In this document: positions 50,695 to 59,578 of the stretch, piece by piece
Numbering within the stretch: position 1 is the first letter of the stretch
How the letters are laid out: the number at the start of each line of letters is the position of its first letter
DNA from: Pseudomonadota bacterium
Lineage (GTDB): Bacteria > Pseudomonadota > Gammaproteobacteria > Xanthomonadales > Xanthomonadaceae
Direction: 5' to 3'
DNA: 64,000 nt
Assembly: GCA_018242425.1 (NCBI GenBank)
Contig: JAFEBX010000004.1
Location: 159,032-223,031, forward strand
Notes under the pieces: model-generated
Told to the model about the DNA's origin: nothing
Database searches by the model: none
Seen by the model: only the letters and a program-made list of their open reading frames with translations
Program-made: the position numbers and the translations under genes

Positions 50695-52602
50695 ATGATC
50701 GATGCTGACCGTTATCCGCGCCTGTCGCGGATCGATTCCCCCGCCGACCTGCGCAAGTTCGATGCCAGCGAACTGCGCGCCATCGCCGATGAGCTGCGCA
50801 CCTACCTGATCGAATCGGCCGGCAAGTCCGGCGGTCATTTCGGCGCCGGCCTCGGCGTGGTCGAGCTCACCACTGCGCTGCACTATCTCTACGACACGCC
50901 GGAAGACCGCATCGTCTGGGACGTCGGCCACCAGGCCTATCCGCACAAGATCCTCACCGGTCGCCGGGACAGCATCCACACCGTCAAGCAGAAGGACGGC
51001 GTGGCGCCTTTCCCGAAGCGCGAGGAATCTGTCTACGACACTTTCGGCGTCGGCCATTCGTCCACCTCGATCTCCGCCGCGCTCGGCATGGCGATCGCCA
51101 ACCGCAATGCAGGCAACGATCGCAAGGTGGTCGCGGTGATCGGCGACGGCGCGATGACCGCGGGCATGGCTTATGAAGCGCTCAACCACGCCGGCGGCAT
51201 GGACCAGGATCCCGATATCCTGGTGATCCTCAACGACAACCGCATGTCGATCAGCGAAGCGGTCGGCGGACTCACCAAGATGCTCGGTCGCATGACCGGC
51301 AGCCGCACGCTCAACGCCATCCGCGAAGGCGGCAAGAAGCTGCTGGGCGACAAGGACAAGGCCCCGGCGCGTTTCGTCAAGCGCTGGGAAGAACACTGGA
51401 AAGGCATGTTCGTGCCATCCACGCTGTTCGAGGAGATGGGCTTCCACTACACCGGCCCGATCGATGGCCACGACGTCAACGCGCTGGTGGATACGCTGGC
51501 CACGCTCAAGACCCTCAAGGGTCCGCAGCTATTGCACGTCATCACCACCAAGGGCAAGGGCTACGAACGCGCGGAAGCCGACCAGATCGGCTATCACGCG
51601 GTATCGCCGTTCGATCCCGAACAGGGCATGGTGTCGAAACCGGGCGCGGTGAAGAAACCGACATACACCGATGTCTTCGGCGACTGGCTGTGCGACATGG
51701 CGGCGGCCGATCCGAAACTGCTGGCGATCACGCCGGCGATGCGCGAAGGCTCGGGCCTGGTGCGTTACAGCAAGGAATATCCGGATCGCTATTTCGACGT
51801 CGCCATCGCCGAACAGCATGCAGTGACGCTGGCGGCAGGCATGGCCTGCGAAGGCGCGAAGCCGGTGGTCGCGATCTACTCGACCTTCCTGCAGCGCGGC
51901 TACGACCAGCTGGTGCATGACGTCGCGATCCAGAACCTCGACGTGCTGTTCGCGATCGATCGCGGCGGCGTGGTCGGCCCGGACGGCGCGACGCACGCGG
52001 GCAACCTCGATCTGTCCTACCTGCGCTGCGTGCCCAACATGATGGTGATGGCACCGTCCAACGAAGACGAATGCCGCAAGATGCTGAGCACCGGTTTCGA
52101 ATTCAACGGGCCTGCAGCGGTGCGTTATCCGCGCGGCACCGGTCCCGGCGTCGCCGTGCAACCAGGCCTCGCCACGTTGCCGATCGGCAAGGCCGAGGTG
52201 AAGCAGCGCGGCCAACGCATCGCATTGCTGGCGTTCGGCGCGATCGTGCCGGCAGCGCAAGCCGTCGGCACGGAATCCGGATACACCGTCATCAACATGC
52301 GCTTCGTGAAACCGCTGGACCGCGAGCTCATCCTCGAACTGGCGAAGACGCACCACGCCTTCGTCACCCTGGAAGACAATGTCGTCGCCGGTGGCGCCGG
52401 TTCGGGCGTCGCGGAATTGCTGGCCGACGCCGGCATCACCATGCCGATCCTGCATCTCGGCCTGCCCGATGCCTTCCAGCACCACGCCAGCCGCGAGGAT
52501 TTGCTGAGCGAAGCCGGGCTCGATGCCGCCGGCATCCGCAAGGCGATCGAAGCGCGCTTTCCTCAGCAGCAGGACGAGCGACTACTGCGCGCCGGCAGAT
52601 AG
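50695..52602 (+). CDS. dxs: 1-deoxy-D-xylulose-5-phosphate synthase
   Basis: A 635-residue thiamine-diphosphate enzyme, the entry to the MEP isoprenoid pathway. The ThDP-binding motif [18 protein letters not shown]...[12 protein letters not shown]-like [12 protein letters not shown] and [11 protein letters not shown] with catalytic Glu are present. A TAAAAT box ends 6 bases before the ATG, so translation may be leaderless. The 3' end overlaps the convergent ribbon-helix-helix gene by 40 bases. Confidence 0.96.
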   Translation: MIDADRYPRLSRIDSPADLRKFDASELRAIADELRTYLIESAGKSGGHFGAGLGVVELTTALHYLYDTPEDRIVWDVGHQAYPHKILTGRRDSIHTVKQKDGVAPFPKREESVYDTFGVGHSSTSISAALGMAIANRNAGNDRKVVAVIGDGAMTAGMAYEALNHAGGMDQDPDILVILNDNRMSISEAVGGLTKMLGRMTGSRTLNAIREGGKKLLGDKDKAPARFVKRWEEHWKGMFVPSTLFEEMGFHYTGPIDGHDVNALVDTLATLKTLKGPQLLHVITTKGKGYERAEADQIGYHAVSPFDPEQGMVSKPGAVKKPTYTDVFGDWLCDMAAADPKLLAITPAMREGSGLVRYSKEYPDRYFDVAIAEQHAVTLAAGMACEGAKPVVAIYSTFLQRGYDQLVHDVAIQNLDVLFAIDRGGVVGPDGATHAGNLDLSYLRCVPNMMVMAPSNEDECRKMLSTGFEFNGPAAVRYPRGTGPGVAVQPGLATLPIGKAEVKQRGQRIALLAFGAIVPAAQAVGTESGYTVINMRFVKPLDRELILELAKTHHAFVTLEDNVVAGGAGSGVAELLADAGITMPILHLGLPDAFQHHASREDLLSEAGLDAAGIRKAIEARFPQQQDERLLRAGR

Positions 52603-52991
52603 GCGTGACCAAGCAAGGCCGTCACCACGATCTCGCGGGCGAAGTGCGAGCGCGTGACGCCGGCTTCGGCGCCCAGTGCCGACAGGTCCTGCGACCAACG
52701 GCTCGGCACCAGCAACTTGGCCTGCGCGATGTTCTTGCCCAATTGCGGCAAACGCCCGCCCCACTCGCCACGGCGCACCTGGACGACCGGCTGCGACAAC
52801 GCCGGCGTCTGGTCGGGATCGCCGCTGATGCCATACAGGTACTGGCGCAGGATCGCGCGCAGCATATCGGAGCGACTGCACTGGCAGCGACGCTCATGGG
52901 CAACCAGCAATGTATCGATGCGTTCCGGCAGCCAAAACGTGAGCATCGTTTGTCCGACCACGATTCCCTGATCGGGCTGTTGTCCGACCAT
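52563..52991 (-). CDS. Small protein made of two ribbon-helix-helix units
   Basis: A 142-residue protein. Two segments look like RHH (MetJ/Arc-type) DNA-binding units: about 16-54 (strand TMLTFWLP, then helices [11 protein letters not shown] and [13 protein letters not shown]) and about 90-130 (strand AKLLVP, then [12 protein letters not shown] and [15 protein letters not shown]). A single-chain double RHH could form a pseudo-dimer. AAGGAG lies 7 bases before ATG 52991. It follows rtcB on the same strand after a hairpin-rich gap of 110 bases, and its 3' end overlaps dxs by 40 bases. Control of rtcB is an inference from position. Confidence 0.65.
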   Translation of the reverse strand: MVGQQPDQGIVVGQTMLTFWLPERIDTLLVAHERRCQCSRSDMLRAILRQYLYGISGDPDQTPALSQPVVQVRRGEWGGRLPQLGKNIAQAKLLVPSRWSQDLSALGAEAGVTRSHFAREIVVTALLGHAYLPARSSRSSCC

Positions 52992-53017
52992 GATGTTCTC
53001 CTTCAATCCAACCGGTG

Positions 53018-53095
53018 CTCTCCCGCTGGCAGACGAACGCAGGCAAGCCGCGACCGTCCACGCCCGCGGCGTGGCCTCTTTCGCCAGCGGGAGAG
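53018..53095 (-). ncRNA. Predicted three-way-junction RNA between rtcB and the RHH gene
   Basis: The 78-base segment is closed by a perfect 13-bp stem (CTCTCCCGCTGGC / GCCAGCGGGAGAG). Inside are a 7-bp hairpin at 53058-53074 (CCACGCC / GGCGTGG, 3-base loop) and, on the minus strand only, a 5-bp hairpin at 53038-53052 whose G-U pair would be an A-C mismatch in plus-strand RNA. It begins 9 bases after the rtcB stop and ends 26 bases before the RHH start. No T-run follows, so it is not a standard terminator. A REP-like DNA hairpin or a mini inverted-repeat element is the main alternative. Confidence 0.45.
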
Positions 53096-53101
53096 ATTTG
53101 A

Positions 53102-54298
53102 TCAACCCTTGATGCAGATGAGCTGCTTCAGGGTGTGCAGTACTTCCGTGAGGTCGCGCTGGTTGGCCATCACCACGTCGATGTCCTTGTAGGCGCCCGG
53201 GATTTCATCCACGACGCCGAGGTCCTTGCGGCAGATGACGCCTTCGGTTTGCGCCACCATGTCGGCCACGGTGAACTCCTTGCGCGCCTGGGCACGGCTC
53301 ATTCGGCGTCCGGCACCATGCGCGCTGGACTCGAAGCTTTCCGGGTTGCCGAGGCCGCGCACGATGTAGCTGCGCGCGCCCATGCTTCCCGGAACGATGC
53401 CCAGTTCACCCTTGCCGGCACGAATCGCACCCTTGCGCGTCACCCAGACATCGGCGCCGAAGTGATGTTCGCGCGCAACGTAGTTGTGGTGGCAGTTCAC
53501 AACTTCGGTAGTCACCTCGAACGGCGGTAGGTGGCGACGCAAGGCAGCGAGGACGATGTCGAGCATCTCCTGGCGGTTCTGCGCGGCGTACTGCTGGGCC
53601 CACGACACGGCCTCGACGTAGTCGGCGAAGTGCGCGGTTCCCTCCGGGAAATAGGCGAGATCATGGTCCGGCAGGTTGGCCTGCAACTGTTCCATGTCCT
53701 TGCGGGCAAGGGCGATGAAATAGCTGCCGATCGCGTTGCCGATGCCGCGCGAACCGGAATGCAGCATCACCCACACTTCGCCAGCCTCATCAAGGCAGAC
53801 TTCGATGAAGTGGTTGCCGCCTCCAAGCGAACCCAACTGGCGAATCCAGTGACTGCTCTTGCCGAAGGCGCGCATCACGTCCGGATGCTTCTCGACGATG
53901 CGATCGAAACCCGGCTGCAGCGACAACGCCGCTTGCACGCGGGCATCGCGGTCCTTGTGTTGCGCACGCCCGACGGGAACGTCGCGGCTGATCTGGTTGA
54001 AGACCTTCTTCAGCGCCGCTTCGTCCAGCTGGTTCGCACCCAGCGACAAGCGCGCGGCGATCATTCCGCAGCCGATGTCGACACCGACGGCGGCCGGAAT
54101 GATGGCATCACGCGTCGCCAGCACCGAGCCCACGGTCGCGCCGATGCCGACATGGGCATCGGGCATCGCCGCGACATGGTGATGGATGACCGGCAGCTGG
54201 GCGACGTTGCCCAACTGGCGGGTGCTGAGTTCGTCGAGATCGCTCGCCCAGATCTTGATCGGGACGGCGTGGTCGTGGATTTCGTGCTGGATCGGCAT
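53102..54298 (-). CDS. rtcB: RNA ligase RtcB
   Basis: A 398-residue GTP/Mn-dependent ligase that joins 2',3'-cyclic phosphate and 5'-OH RNA ends. Metal-site motifs VDIGCGM, HSGSRGIGN and CHHNYV are present and the guanylylated histidine is H327 in SAHGAGR. E. coli RtcB is 408 residues, so the length is normal. No rtcA or rtcR is adjacent. ATG 54298 (MPIQHEIHDHAVPIK) is preferred to an upstream ATG in the same frame. The downstream partner is a double ribbon-helix-helix protein. Confidence 0.93.
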   Translation of the reverse strand: MPIQHEIHDHAVPIKIWASDLDELSTRQLGNVAQLPVIHHHVAAMPDAHVGIGATVGSVLATRDAIIPAAVGVDIGCGMIAARLSLGANQLDEAALKKVFNQISRDVPVGRAQHKDRDARVQAALSLQPGFDRIVEKHPDVMRAFGKSSHWIRQLGSLGGGNHFIEVCLDEAGEVWVMLHSGSRGIGNAIGSYFIALARKDMEQLQANLPDHDLAYFPEGTAHFADYVEAVSWAQQYAAQNRQEMLDIVLAALRRHLPPFEVTTEVVNCHHNYVAREHHFGADVWVTRKGAIRAGKGELGIVPGSMGARSYIVRGLGNPESFESSAHGAGRRMSRAQARKEFTVADMVAQTEGVICRKDLGVVDEIPGAYKDIDVVMANQRDLTEVLHTLKQLICIKG

Positions 54299-54402
54299 GA
54301 TCGTGACTCCGGTTGGCGAATGCGTGCAATGCACGCGTGGTTGCGCCGCAACGGAATCAGGACTGCTGGGGATCCGTCAGGCGCGGCCTGACGGGATGGG
54401 CG

Positions 54403-54561
54403 TCAAGCCGAAATGGTATTGATCAGGAAATCGGCGGCGTGGCCCGCAAACAACGTTTCGGGGTTCATGCGAATCCGTCGCGATGCGCGCGCAAGTGCCG
54501 CCGTCGCTGGCTTTCGCAGCGATTTCGGGGCGTACACGGTTGGCAGGATCGAGGTATGCAT
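54403..54561 (-). CDS. Possible 52-residue leader ORF ahead of rtcB
   Basis: ATG at 54561, stop at 54403. The product is basic in its first half (PKSLRKPATAALARASRRIR) and ends MNPETLFAGHAADFLINTISA. The start is about 18 bases after the predicted transcription start and has only a weak GGAA upstream. It resembles no family I know. It could be a translated leader peptide or chance. Confidence 0.3.
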   Translation of the reverse strand: MHTSILPTVYAPKSLRKPATAALARASRRIRMNPETLFAGHAADFLINTISA

Positions 54562-54585
54562 GACAGAAGTTCCGAAAGTGCGCGC

Positions 54586-54614
54586 ATCGTACCCGCGTCA
54601 TTTTCGCCGTGCAA
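54586..54614 (-). promoter_or_regulatory. Sigma-70-type promoter upstream of rtcB
   Basis: On the minus strand: TTGCAC (54614-54609), a 17-base spacer, TACGAT (54591-54586). Both boxes match 4 of 6 consensus positions or better at ideal spacing. Confidence 0.6.
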
Positions 54615-54642
54615 GGGCTTTCCCTGATCTTGTCCCGGGCAA

Positions 54643-55656
54643 TCAGGGCTCGGTGATCTCGTAGCCGCGCGCTCGCAGGGCCTCCAGATAGCCCTCCTTG
54701 CCGACCAGTCGATCCAGCGACACCACCGCGAGGCTGGTGTCGTTGTTGGCGACGGCAGCGTCCATTGCCTTCAGCCAGTTGTCCTTGAAGCGCGCCGGGA
54801 GATTGGTGATGCCGCGCGATGATGCGACCCGCGCGTCCATCAGCGCCTGCACGCAATCGCTGCTGGTATCGGCGATGGGCAGCTGGCGCAGGCGGGTGAC
54901 ATCGCCGCGTGCCCATGCGTTGGCACGCGCCTTGATCGCCGGGAGATCGTGTTCCGCGAGCGCCATCGCGCTGGACAGGCAGCCTTCGTCACCAAGTTTC
55001 TCGTTGGCGAACTCCTTCAGCGCCTTGCCCGGGTCCGCGATCTTCACCTTGACCGAGGTCGACGTGACCTTGATGCCATGTTGCTTGATGGCTTCATCGA
55101 GCACCGACGACACCACCTTGCGTCCACCCAGTCCCTGCGCCTTGTACACCGACTTCAGCAGTTCGCCCGCCGCGAACATCGGGCGCTTGCGCTCCACCTT
55201 GTCGTCATTCGCGAGATAACGCGCCTTCAATGGCGACCAACGCGCGTAGGCCGCAGGAGGCAACACCTGCTGCAAGGTCTGGCCGCCGGGATTTTCGTCC
55301 ATCTTGCGCAGCGAATTGAACAGGAACAAGCCCTTGAAGATCCCGATGTCGGCATCGATGCTCACAGAAGGCTGGTAGATGATCTCCTTCGAGTCCGCGA
55401 GGATGTCGCGGATCAATTTCGAATTCCAGGTCATGTTGTCCGGCAACGGTGCAACCGTCGCGAGGATCCACACGCTGTGGCCGTTCTTTTGCGCTTGCCA
55501 CAGCCCCGGCCCGGGCTGCACGCCCTGCACGGTGACCGCATCGAATTCGGCGGACTGCTCCGCAGGCGCCGGCGTCGTGGTCGCTTGTTGCGCCATGGAC
55601 GGCGAAGCCACGAAGCCGGACATCAATACGAGGGCGAGCGTGCGCATCACTGGCAT
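54643..55656 (-). CDS. TraB/GumN family protein, exported
   Basis: A 337-residue protein with a signal peptide (MPVMRTLALVLMSGFVASPSMA). The mature part begins with GLWQAQKNGHSVWILATVAPLPDNMTW, which corresponds to the GxH...GT..P motif region of TraB/GumN but with GTxH replaced by ATVA, so the usual conserved His is missing in that position. The C-terminal SLDRLVGKEGYLEALRARGYEI segment is typical of the family. Function is unknown; erythromycin-esterase-like or haem-binding relatives exist. AGGAAG lies before the ATG at 55656. Confidence 0.72.
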   Translation of the reverse strand: MPVMRTLALVLMSGFVASPSMAQQATTTPAPAEQSAEFDAVTVQGVQPGPGLWQAQKNGHSVWILATVAPLPDNMTWNSKLIRDILADSKEIIYQPSVSIDADIGIFKGLFLFNSLRKMDENPGGQTLQQVLPPAAYARWSPLKARYLANDDKVERKRPMFAAGELLKSVYKAQGLGGRKVVSSVLDEAIKQHGIKVTSTSVKVKIADPGKALKEFANEKLGDEGCLSSAMALAEHDLPAIKARANAWARGDVTRLRQLPIADTSSDCVQALMDARVASSRGITNLPARFKDNWLKAMDAAVANNDTSLAVVSLDRLVGKEGYLEALRARGYEITEP

Positions 55657-55724
55657 TGGGGTTTCTTCCTGAATCCGGAAATTTCGATTTGGACACGAAG
55701 TATCGCTGCGAGTTCCGACGCCAC

Positions 55725-57380
55725 TCAAACTTCGCTGGCAGGGGTTGCCAGCCGGCGGCGTTCGAACCACCACAACGCGACACTGCATGCCAGCCACGCG
55801 AGCCACCACGGCCATGACGGGCCGCGCGGCGCGGATGCGGCCACCATCTTGCGCGTGTTCGCCGATGCACCGGCACTCGCCAGCGCCCGCGTGGCGGAGC
55901 GCAGTTGCTCGCGCGCCAGTCCGGGGGCGTCATCGATGGCACGAACGAAGAAGGCCTGCGCGCCATTTCCGCGGTGCAACCAGTGCCATCCCGCAACCCG
56001 CGGCCAGAATGCCGCGCAACTTCCGTCCCGCAACAACGATGTGGTTGTATTGTCGGGCGCCGTCACCGATGCCGGCGACGACAACGGACAGATGGCGCTG
56101 CGTTCACCGACCCGGGGTTCGATCGATGCAGCCATCGATGCATCCGCGTCGGCGCGTGCCAGTGTTGCGAACGCCTGGCTCCACGCCTCTCCGTGCCGCG
56201 TGGCATCGCCCTGCAATACCCATTGCCACGCATCCGGCAACAACCATGCACCGACACGGCCGCGACCGGCTGCGGCCCACCAGCCCAACGGCTTGCCATC
56301 GGCACGCAGCAACGGGGCCTCGTCACTGGAAGCGGGTAGTCCCAAGGCACCCAGCTGCTCGCGGGTCGACGCTGGCGGCTCGCCATCCAGTCGCACCAAT
56401 ACGCCAAGTCCGTCACCCACCGCGCGATGCAGGCGCGCGCGGCCACCACTGCCGAGGTTGTCGAGCGAACGTTCATCGAGCACCAGCAGGTCAAGGCGGC
56501 GCAACGTTGCCTCATCCAGCGCCACCGCATCACCGACGCGAATGCCGCCACCCAGTTCGATCCGCGTCTGCAGTTCGACACCGGTGTCCTCCGCCCATCG
56601 ACGCAGGTATTTCGTTTCTGCATTCGGTGCCGCGGCGATCAGGAGCACATGCGGCGCCCTTGGCGTGATGACGTTGAGCGGCACGCTCGCGCGTTCCACG
56701 ACGCGACCGCTGCCATCGAGCAATTGCAACCGGAATACCGTGGGTCCGGCCGTACGCGCATGGCCTTCCAGCTGGAATCGACCTTCCTTGCCCGGAGTCG
56801 CATTGGCGATTTTTTCACCAGCGGGATCGAGCAATGCAACAGTGGCGACATCTCGCGCCTGTCCATTGATGCGGAACGCTTGCCCGGGTACCAGCACGCG
56901 CGGATGGTCGAGCTGCAGCAGGCCCCTGGTCGGGGCGGATTCGTCGAATGCGAGTGTGCGCCCCGCTACTGCCCCATGATCGCGGGCCACGAGTCCATCC
57001 CCGAGAACCTGCAGGCGACCGGCTTCGGGATGTGCGCGCAACGCGGTTGCGAGATCCGGTTGGCGTTCACCGCGCGCGGCCAATGCAGGCGGCGCTTCCG
57101 GCAACGCGATGACAGCATCCGCCTGCCCCTCGGCCCGATCAAACTGCGCAGGCGTGCTGCCTGCAGTGAGTACCACGAGCGTGTCCCGGTTTTGCTGGAC
57201 ACCCATCCTAGGCGGCAACAGTGCGAAGTAAAGGAGCGCGGCGCACAGCGGCTGCGCCAGCAGCAACACCGCCAGACGCCAGCGTGGCCCCGGCGCGCGT
57301 CGCTGTCGCAACCAAAGGCGAACGCAGGCGAGGAACGCGGCAGCGGCGATGACAAGGGCGATGATCGCTTCAGCAGTCAT
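55725..57380 (-). CDS. Membrane protein at the end of the MoxR-type operon
   Basis: A 551-residue protein with two N-terminal membrane helices (about residues 4-20 and 36-56), a large periplasmic part that includes a glutamine-amidotransferase-like stretch (PHVLLIAAAPNAETKYLRRW), and a C-terminal membrane helix (WPWWLAWLACSVALWWF) followed by RRR. Such proteins are usually the last member of Xanthomonad MoxR-DUF58-BatA clusters. Its start overlaps the DUF4175 stop by 4 bases. Function unknown. Confidence 0.7.
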   Translation of the reverse strand: MTAEAIIALVIAAAAFLACVRLWLRQRRAPGPRWRLAVLLLAQPLCAALLYFALLPPRMGVQQNRDTLVVLTAGSTPAQFDRAEGQADAVIALPEAPPALAARGERQPDLATALRAHPEAGRLQVLGDGLVARDHGAVAGRTLAFDESAPTRGLLQLDHPRVLVPGQAFRINGQARDVATVALLDPAGEKIANATPGKEGRFQLEGHARTAGPTVFRLQLLDGSGRVVERASVPLNVITPRAPHVLLIAAAPNAETKYLRRWAEDTGVELQTRIELGGGIRVGDAVALDEATLRRLDLLVLDERSLDNLGSGGRARLHRAVGDGLGVLVRLDGEPPASTREQLGALGLPASSDEAPLLRADGKPLGWWAAAGRGRVGAWLLPDAWQWVLQGDATRHGEAWSQAFATLARADADASMAASIEPRVGERSAICPLSSPASVTAPDNTTTSLLRDGSCAAFWPRVAGWHWLHRGNGAQAFFVRAIDDAPGLAREQLRSATRALASAGASANTRKMVAASAPRGPSWPWWLAWLACSVALWWFERRRLATPASEV

Positions 57381-59578
57381 CTCGCTGCTCCCTGTCCCAA
57401 CGCGTCGAGATAGCGGCGGCCCTGCGCGTCGATGGCATCGCGACGCGGGATCGCCACCGGAGGTTGTTGCAGTGCGCGCCACAGTTGTCCGCGCAATGCG
57501 CTGCGGCACTCGGCGCAACGTGGATCAGCGCGAAGGCGCTCGATCGCGGCAAGCAGCGACAACGGATCGGCGACTCGACCTTCGTTGGCACGCAACCAGC
57601 GCTGCAGGTCGTCGAGGCTTGGCATGTTCTCGCTCGGGGCGGTGGCTCCCGCGACGGGTGGTGATTCCAGCGCGGCCCACAATCGCGCCGGCACGTCGTC
57701 GCCGTCCTGTGTCGTCGCTCGCGGCAATGCAGCGCTGGAGATTCCGTCGCGCTTCCCGGTCATCCGTCGCGCCAAGTCGATCGGTGGCAGCCGTGCGCCG
57801 GTGCGCGCCAGATAGATGCGATCGGCCTGCTGGACCCTCTTGATGTATTCCAGCGCCTTGTATGCAAACGGCAGCGCCTGTTGGGGCGCGGCCTGGTTCA
57901 ACGCCAGCTCCGACTGCCACATCTGTTCCAGCGCCTGTTTCAAGGTCGCGCGCGTCTGCGGATCCAGCAGCGTCGTGGCTTCGGCCTGGTCATGGACATG
58001 GCCGAATTCGGCGGCGATCCCGGCATCCGATCCGAATGCCGGCGGTTGCGCACCAGCCTTGCCGTGATCATCGTCTTCGTGCGCGGCCTCGGCCGATGGC
58101 GGGGGCGAAGGGGCTTCCTCGTCATTGGTCGGCAGCATTGGTTTGGGTGGCGCCGAAGCTCCCGCGGGGGGCGCCTGTGGATGGCCCTCGTCCTCCATGC
58201 CGAGAAACTGGCCGTAGCGCAGGCGCAGCAGTTTCTGGTCGTTGGCGAGTGCGGCCGAACGTTCCTGGAAAGCCGTCGCGCCGAGCTTGCCGCGCTCCCT
58301 CAGCAACGCCTCGGCATCGATGATGATCTGGCGCTGGCTGCGGAAATAGGCCGGCAACACATGCTGGACCACGCCATCGATGCCGGTCGCCAGTTCCTCG
58401 CGCGGTGCGGGCCAACGCAGGATCAGGCTCGGGCTATGCGTCATCTGCGGTGTCGGCGAATGGTTGTCGCGCACCACCAGCTGCGCGACGAGATCGTCGC
58501 CCACCTTCATGCCCAGCGCCGCGAAATCGAGGCGTGCGACATAGCGCTTGCGTGTCGGCGTACCGCTGCCGGCAATGCTGCGCTGCTGTTCGTGGAAGGA
58601 GATGTTCTCGCCACTGCCTTGCGCAAGCGTCAAATGAAGCTCACCGGCGGCAGACAGGCCATAGTCGTCCTCGGCCTCATAGACGAGCTCCCAGGCATGT
58701 TGTCCCGCCTGCACCAGGGTCAGTGCCTGCGTTGGCGAGATGACTTTCAGTCGCGGCGGCAGGTCGGGCACGGCGTCGAGGCGATACAGTCGCGAATTCG
58801 CCGCACCACCCTGCGGCACCACGCGGTACAGCGTCGATGCATCGAGCACGCGATCCGCGATCCAGTTGTCGCCATCGCGTCGCAGCGGCAGGCGCTTGCC
58901 ATCGACGAACACAAGATCCGCCGCTACCGGCTGCGGATCGAAACGCAGCCACCACTGCAGTCGCGAACCCTGCGGAGTCTTGGCATCGAGCACCTTTTCA
59001 TCGCGCTCAGGCAAGCCGGTGTAGGCAGGCGGAGTGACGCGCAATGCCTGGGCGACAAGATGGGGAACACCCGGAGCCGCAGTGGCGAATCCGGCACTGG
59101 GTGCCAATGTCGGCGCGCGTTCACCCGGACGTGGGTACAACAGCAACGCAGCGCTTCCCGCGATCGCTAAGATCCAGGCGAACGCGATACCGCGCCGCGG
59201 CCATGCCGACCGCAGGTCGGGAAGCGCGCCAGCCTGCATTCGTTGTTGCAGGCGTTCGCGTTGCAATCGCTGCAACGGGCCAAGCTTCGCCGTGTCCACG
59301 AACAACAGGCTGCTGCTGTCCTCGAAATCCTTGCGCCTCGCATCCAGCGCTTGCGCCAGCCAGTGGATATCGAACACGCGCATCCGCTGCCATGCCCACC
59401 ACGCAAGCGCAGCCAGTCCGATCACCGCCAACACCGTGGCTGCGGCGATTGAGTTCGTGAATCGCCAGGCCGCAACGACGGACAACACCAGCAATGGCAG
59501 CCCGACCAGGGAAAGCGCAATCACCGCGCGCCGGCGCGCGGCATCGCGCAAGGCTTCGAGGTGGCGAATCGTGTTCAC
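57377..59578 (-). CDS. DUF4175-type membrane protein
   Basis: A 733-residue protein starting at GTG 59578, inside a GTGA overlap with the BatA-like gene. Two membrane helices near the N terminus (about 20-38 and 45-63) and one near 130-147 are followed by a periplasmic beta-rich domain (VTPPAYTGLPERDEKVLDA) and a long helical C-terminal part rich in Gln/Leu. The TPPAYTG motif is typical of DUF4175. Its stop overlaps the next start by 4 bases. Function unknown, presumably a partner of the MoxR ATPase. Confidence 0.75.
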   Translation of the reverse strand: MNTIRHLEALRDAARRRAVIALSLVGLPLLVLSVVAAWRFTNSIAAATVLAVIGLAALAWWAWQRMRVFDIHWLAQALDARRKDFEDSSSLLFVDTAKLGPLQRLQRERLQQRMQAGALPDLRSAWPRRGIAFAWILAIAGSAALLLYPRPGERAPTLAPSAGFATAAPGVPHLVAQALRVTPPAYTGLPERDEKVLDAKTPQGSRLQWWLRFDPQPVAADLVFVDGKRLPLRRDGDNWIADRVLDASTLYRVVPQGGAANSRLYRLDAVPDLPPRLKVISPTQALTLVQAGQHAWELVYEAEDDYGLSAAGELHLTLAQGSGENISFHEQQRSIAGSGTPTRKRYVARLDFAALGMKVGDDLVAQLVVRDNHSPTPQMTHSPSLILRWPAPREELATGIDGVVQHVLPAYFRSQRQIIIDAEALLRERGKLGATAFQERSAALANDQKLLRLRYGQFLGMEDEGHPQAPPAGASAPPKPMLPTNDEEAPSPPPSAEAAHEDDDHGKAGAQPPAFGSDAGIAAEFGHVHDQAEATTLLDPQTRATLKQALEQMWQSELALNQAAPQQALPFAYKALEYIKRVQQADRIYLARTGARLPPIDLARRMTGKRDGISSAALPRATTQDGDDVPARLWAALESPPVAGATAPSENMPSLDDLQRWLRANEGRVADPLSLLAAIERLRADPRCAECRSALRGQLWRALQQPPVAIPRRDAIDAQGRRYLDALGQGAAR

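Larger units (their letters stand above)
54299..54642 (-). other. Hairpin-rich leader region of rtcB
   Basis: A 344-base gap between rtcB and the TraB/GumN gene. It holds a sigma-70-like promoter (54586-54614), a 52-codon open frame (54403-54561), a 9-bp hairpin with a 3-base loop at 54374-54394 (CCGTCAGGC / GCCTGACGG), and a short palindrome about 30 bases before the rtcB start (GCGTGCAATGCACGC). If the promoter is used, rtcB has a leader of about 280 bases. Confidence 0.55.

Noticed and set aside
53018..53095. The hairpin as a Rho-independent terminator of rtcB
   Set aside because: No T-run follows on the minus strand and the loop is over 50 bases with its own structure.
53018..53095. A tRNA or tRNA-like pseudogene
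   Set aside because: No GTTCRA box, CCA end or 7-bp acceptor with an anticodon-length arm could be fitted.
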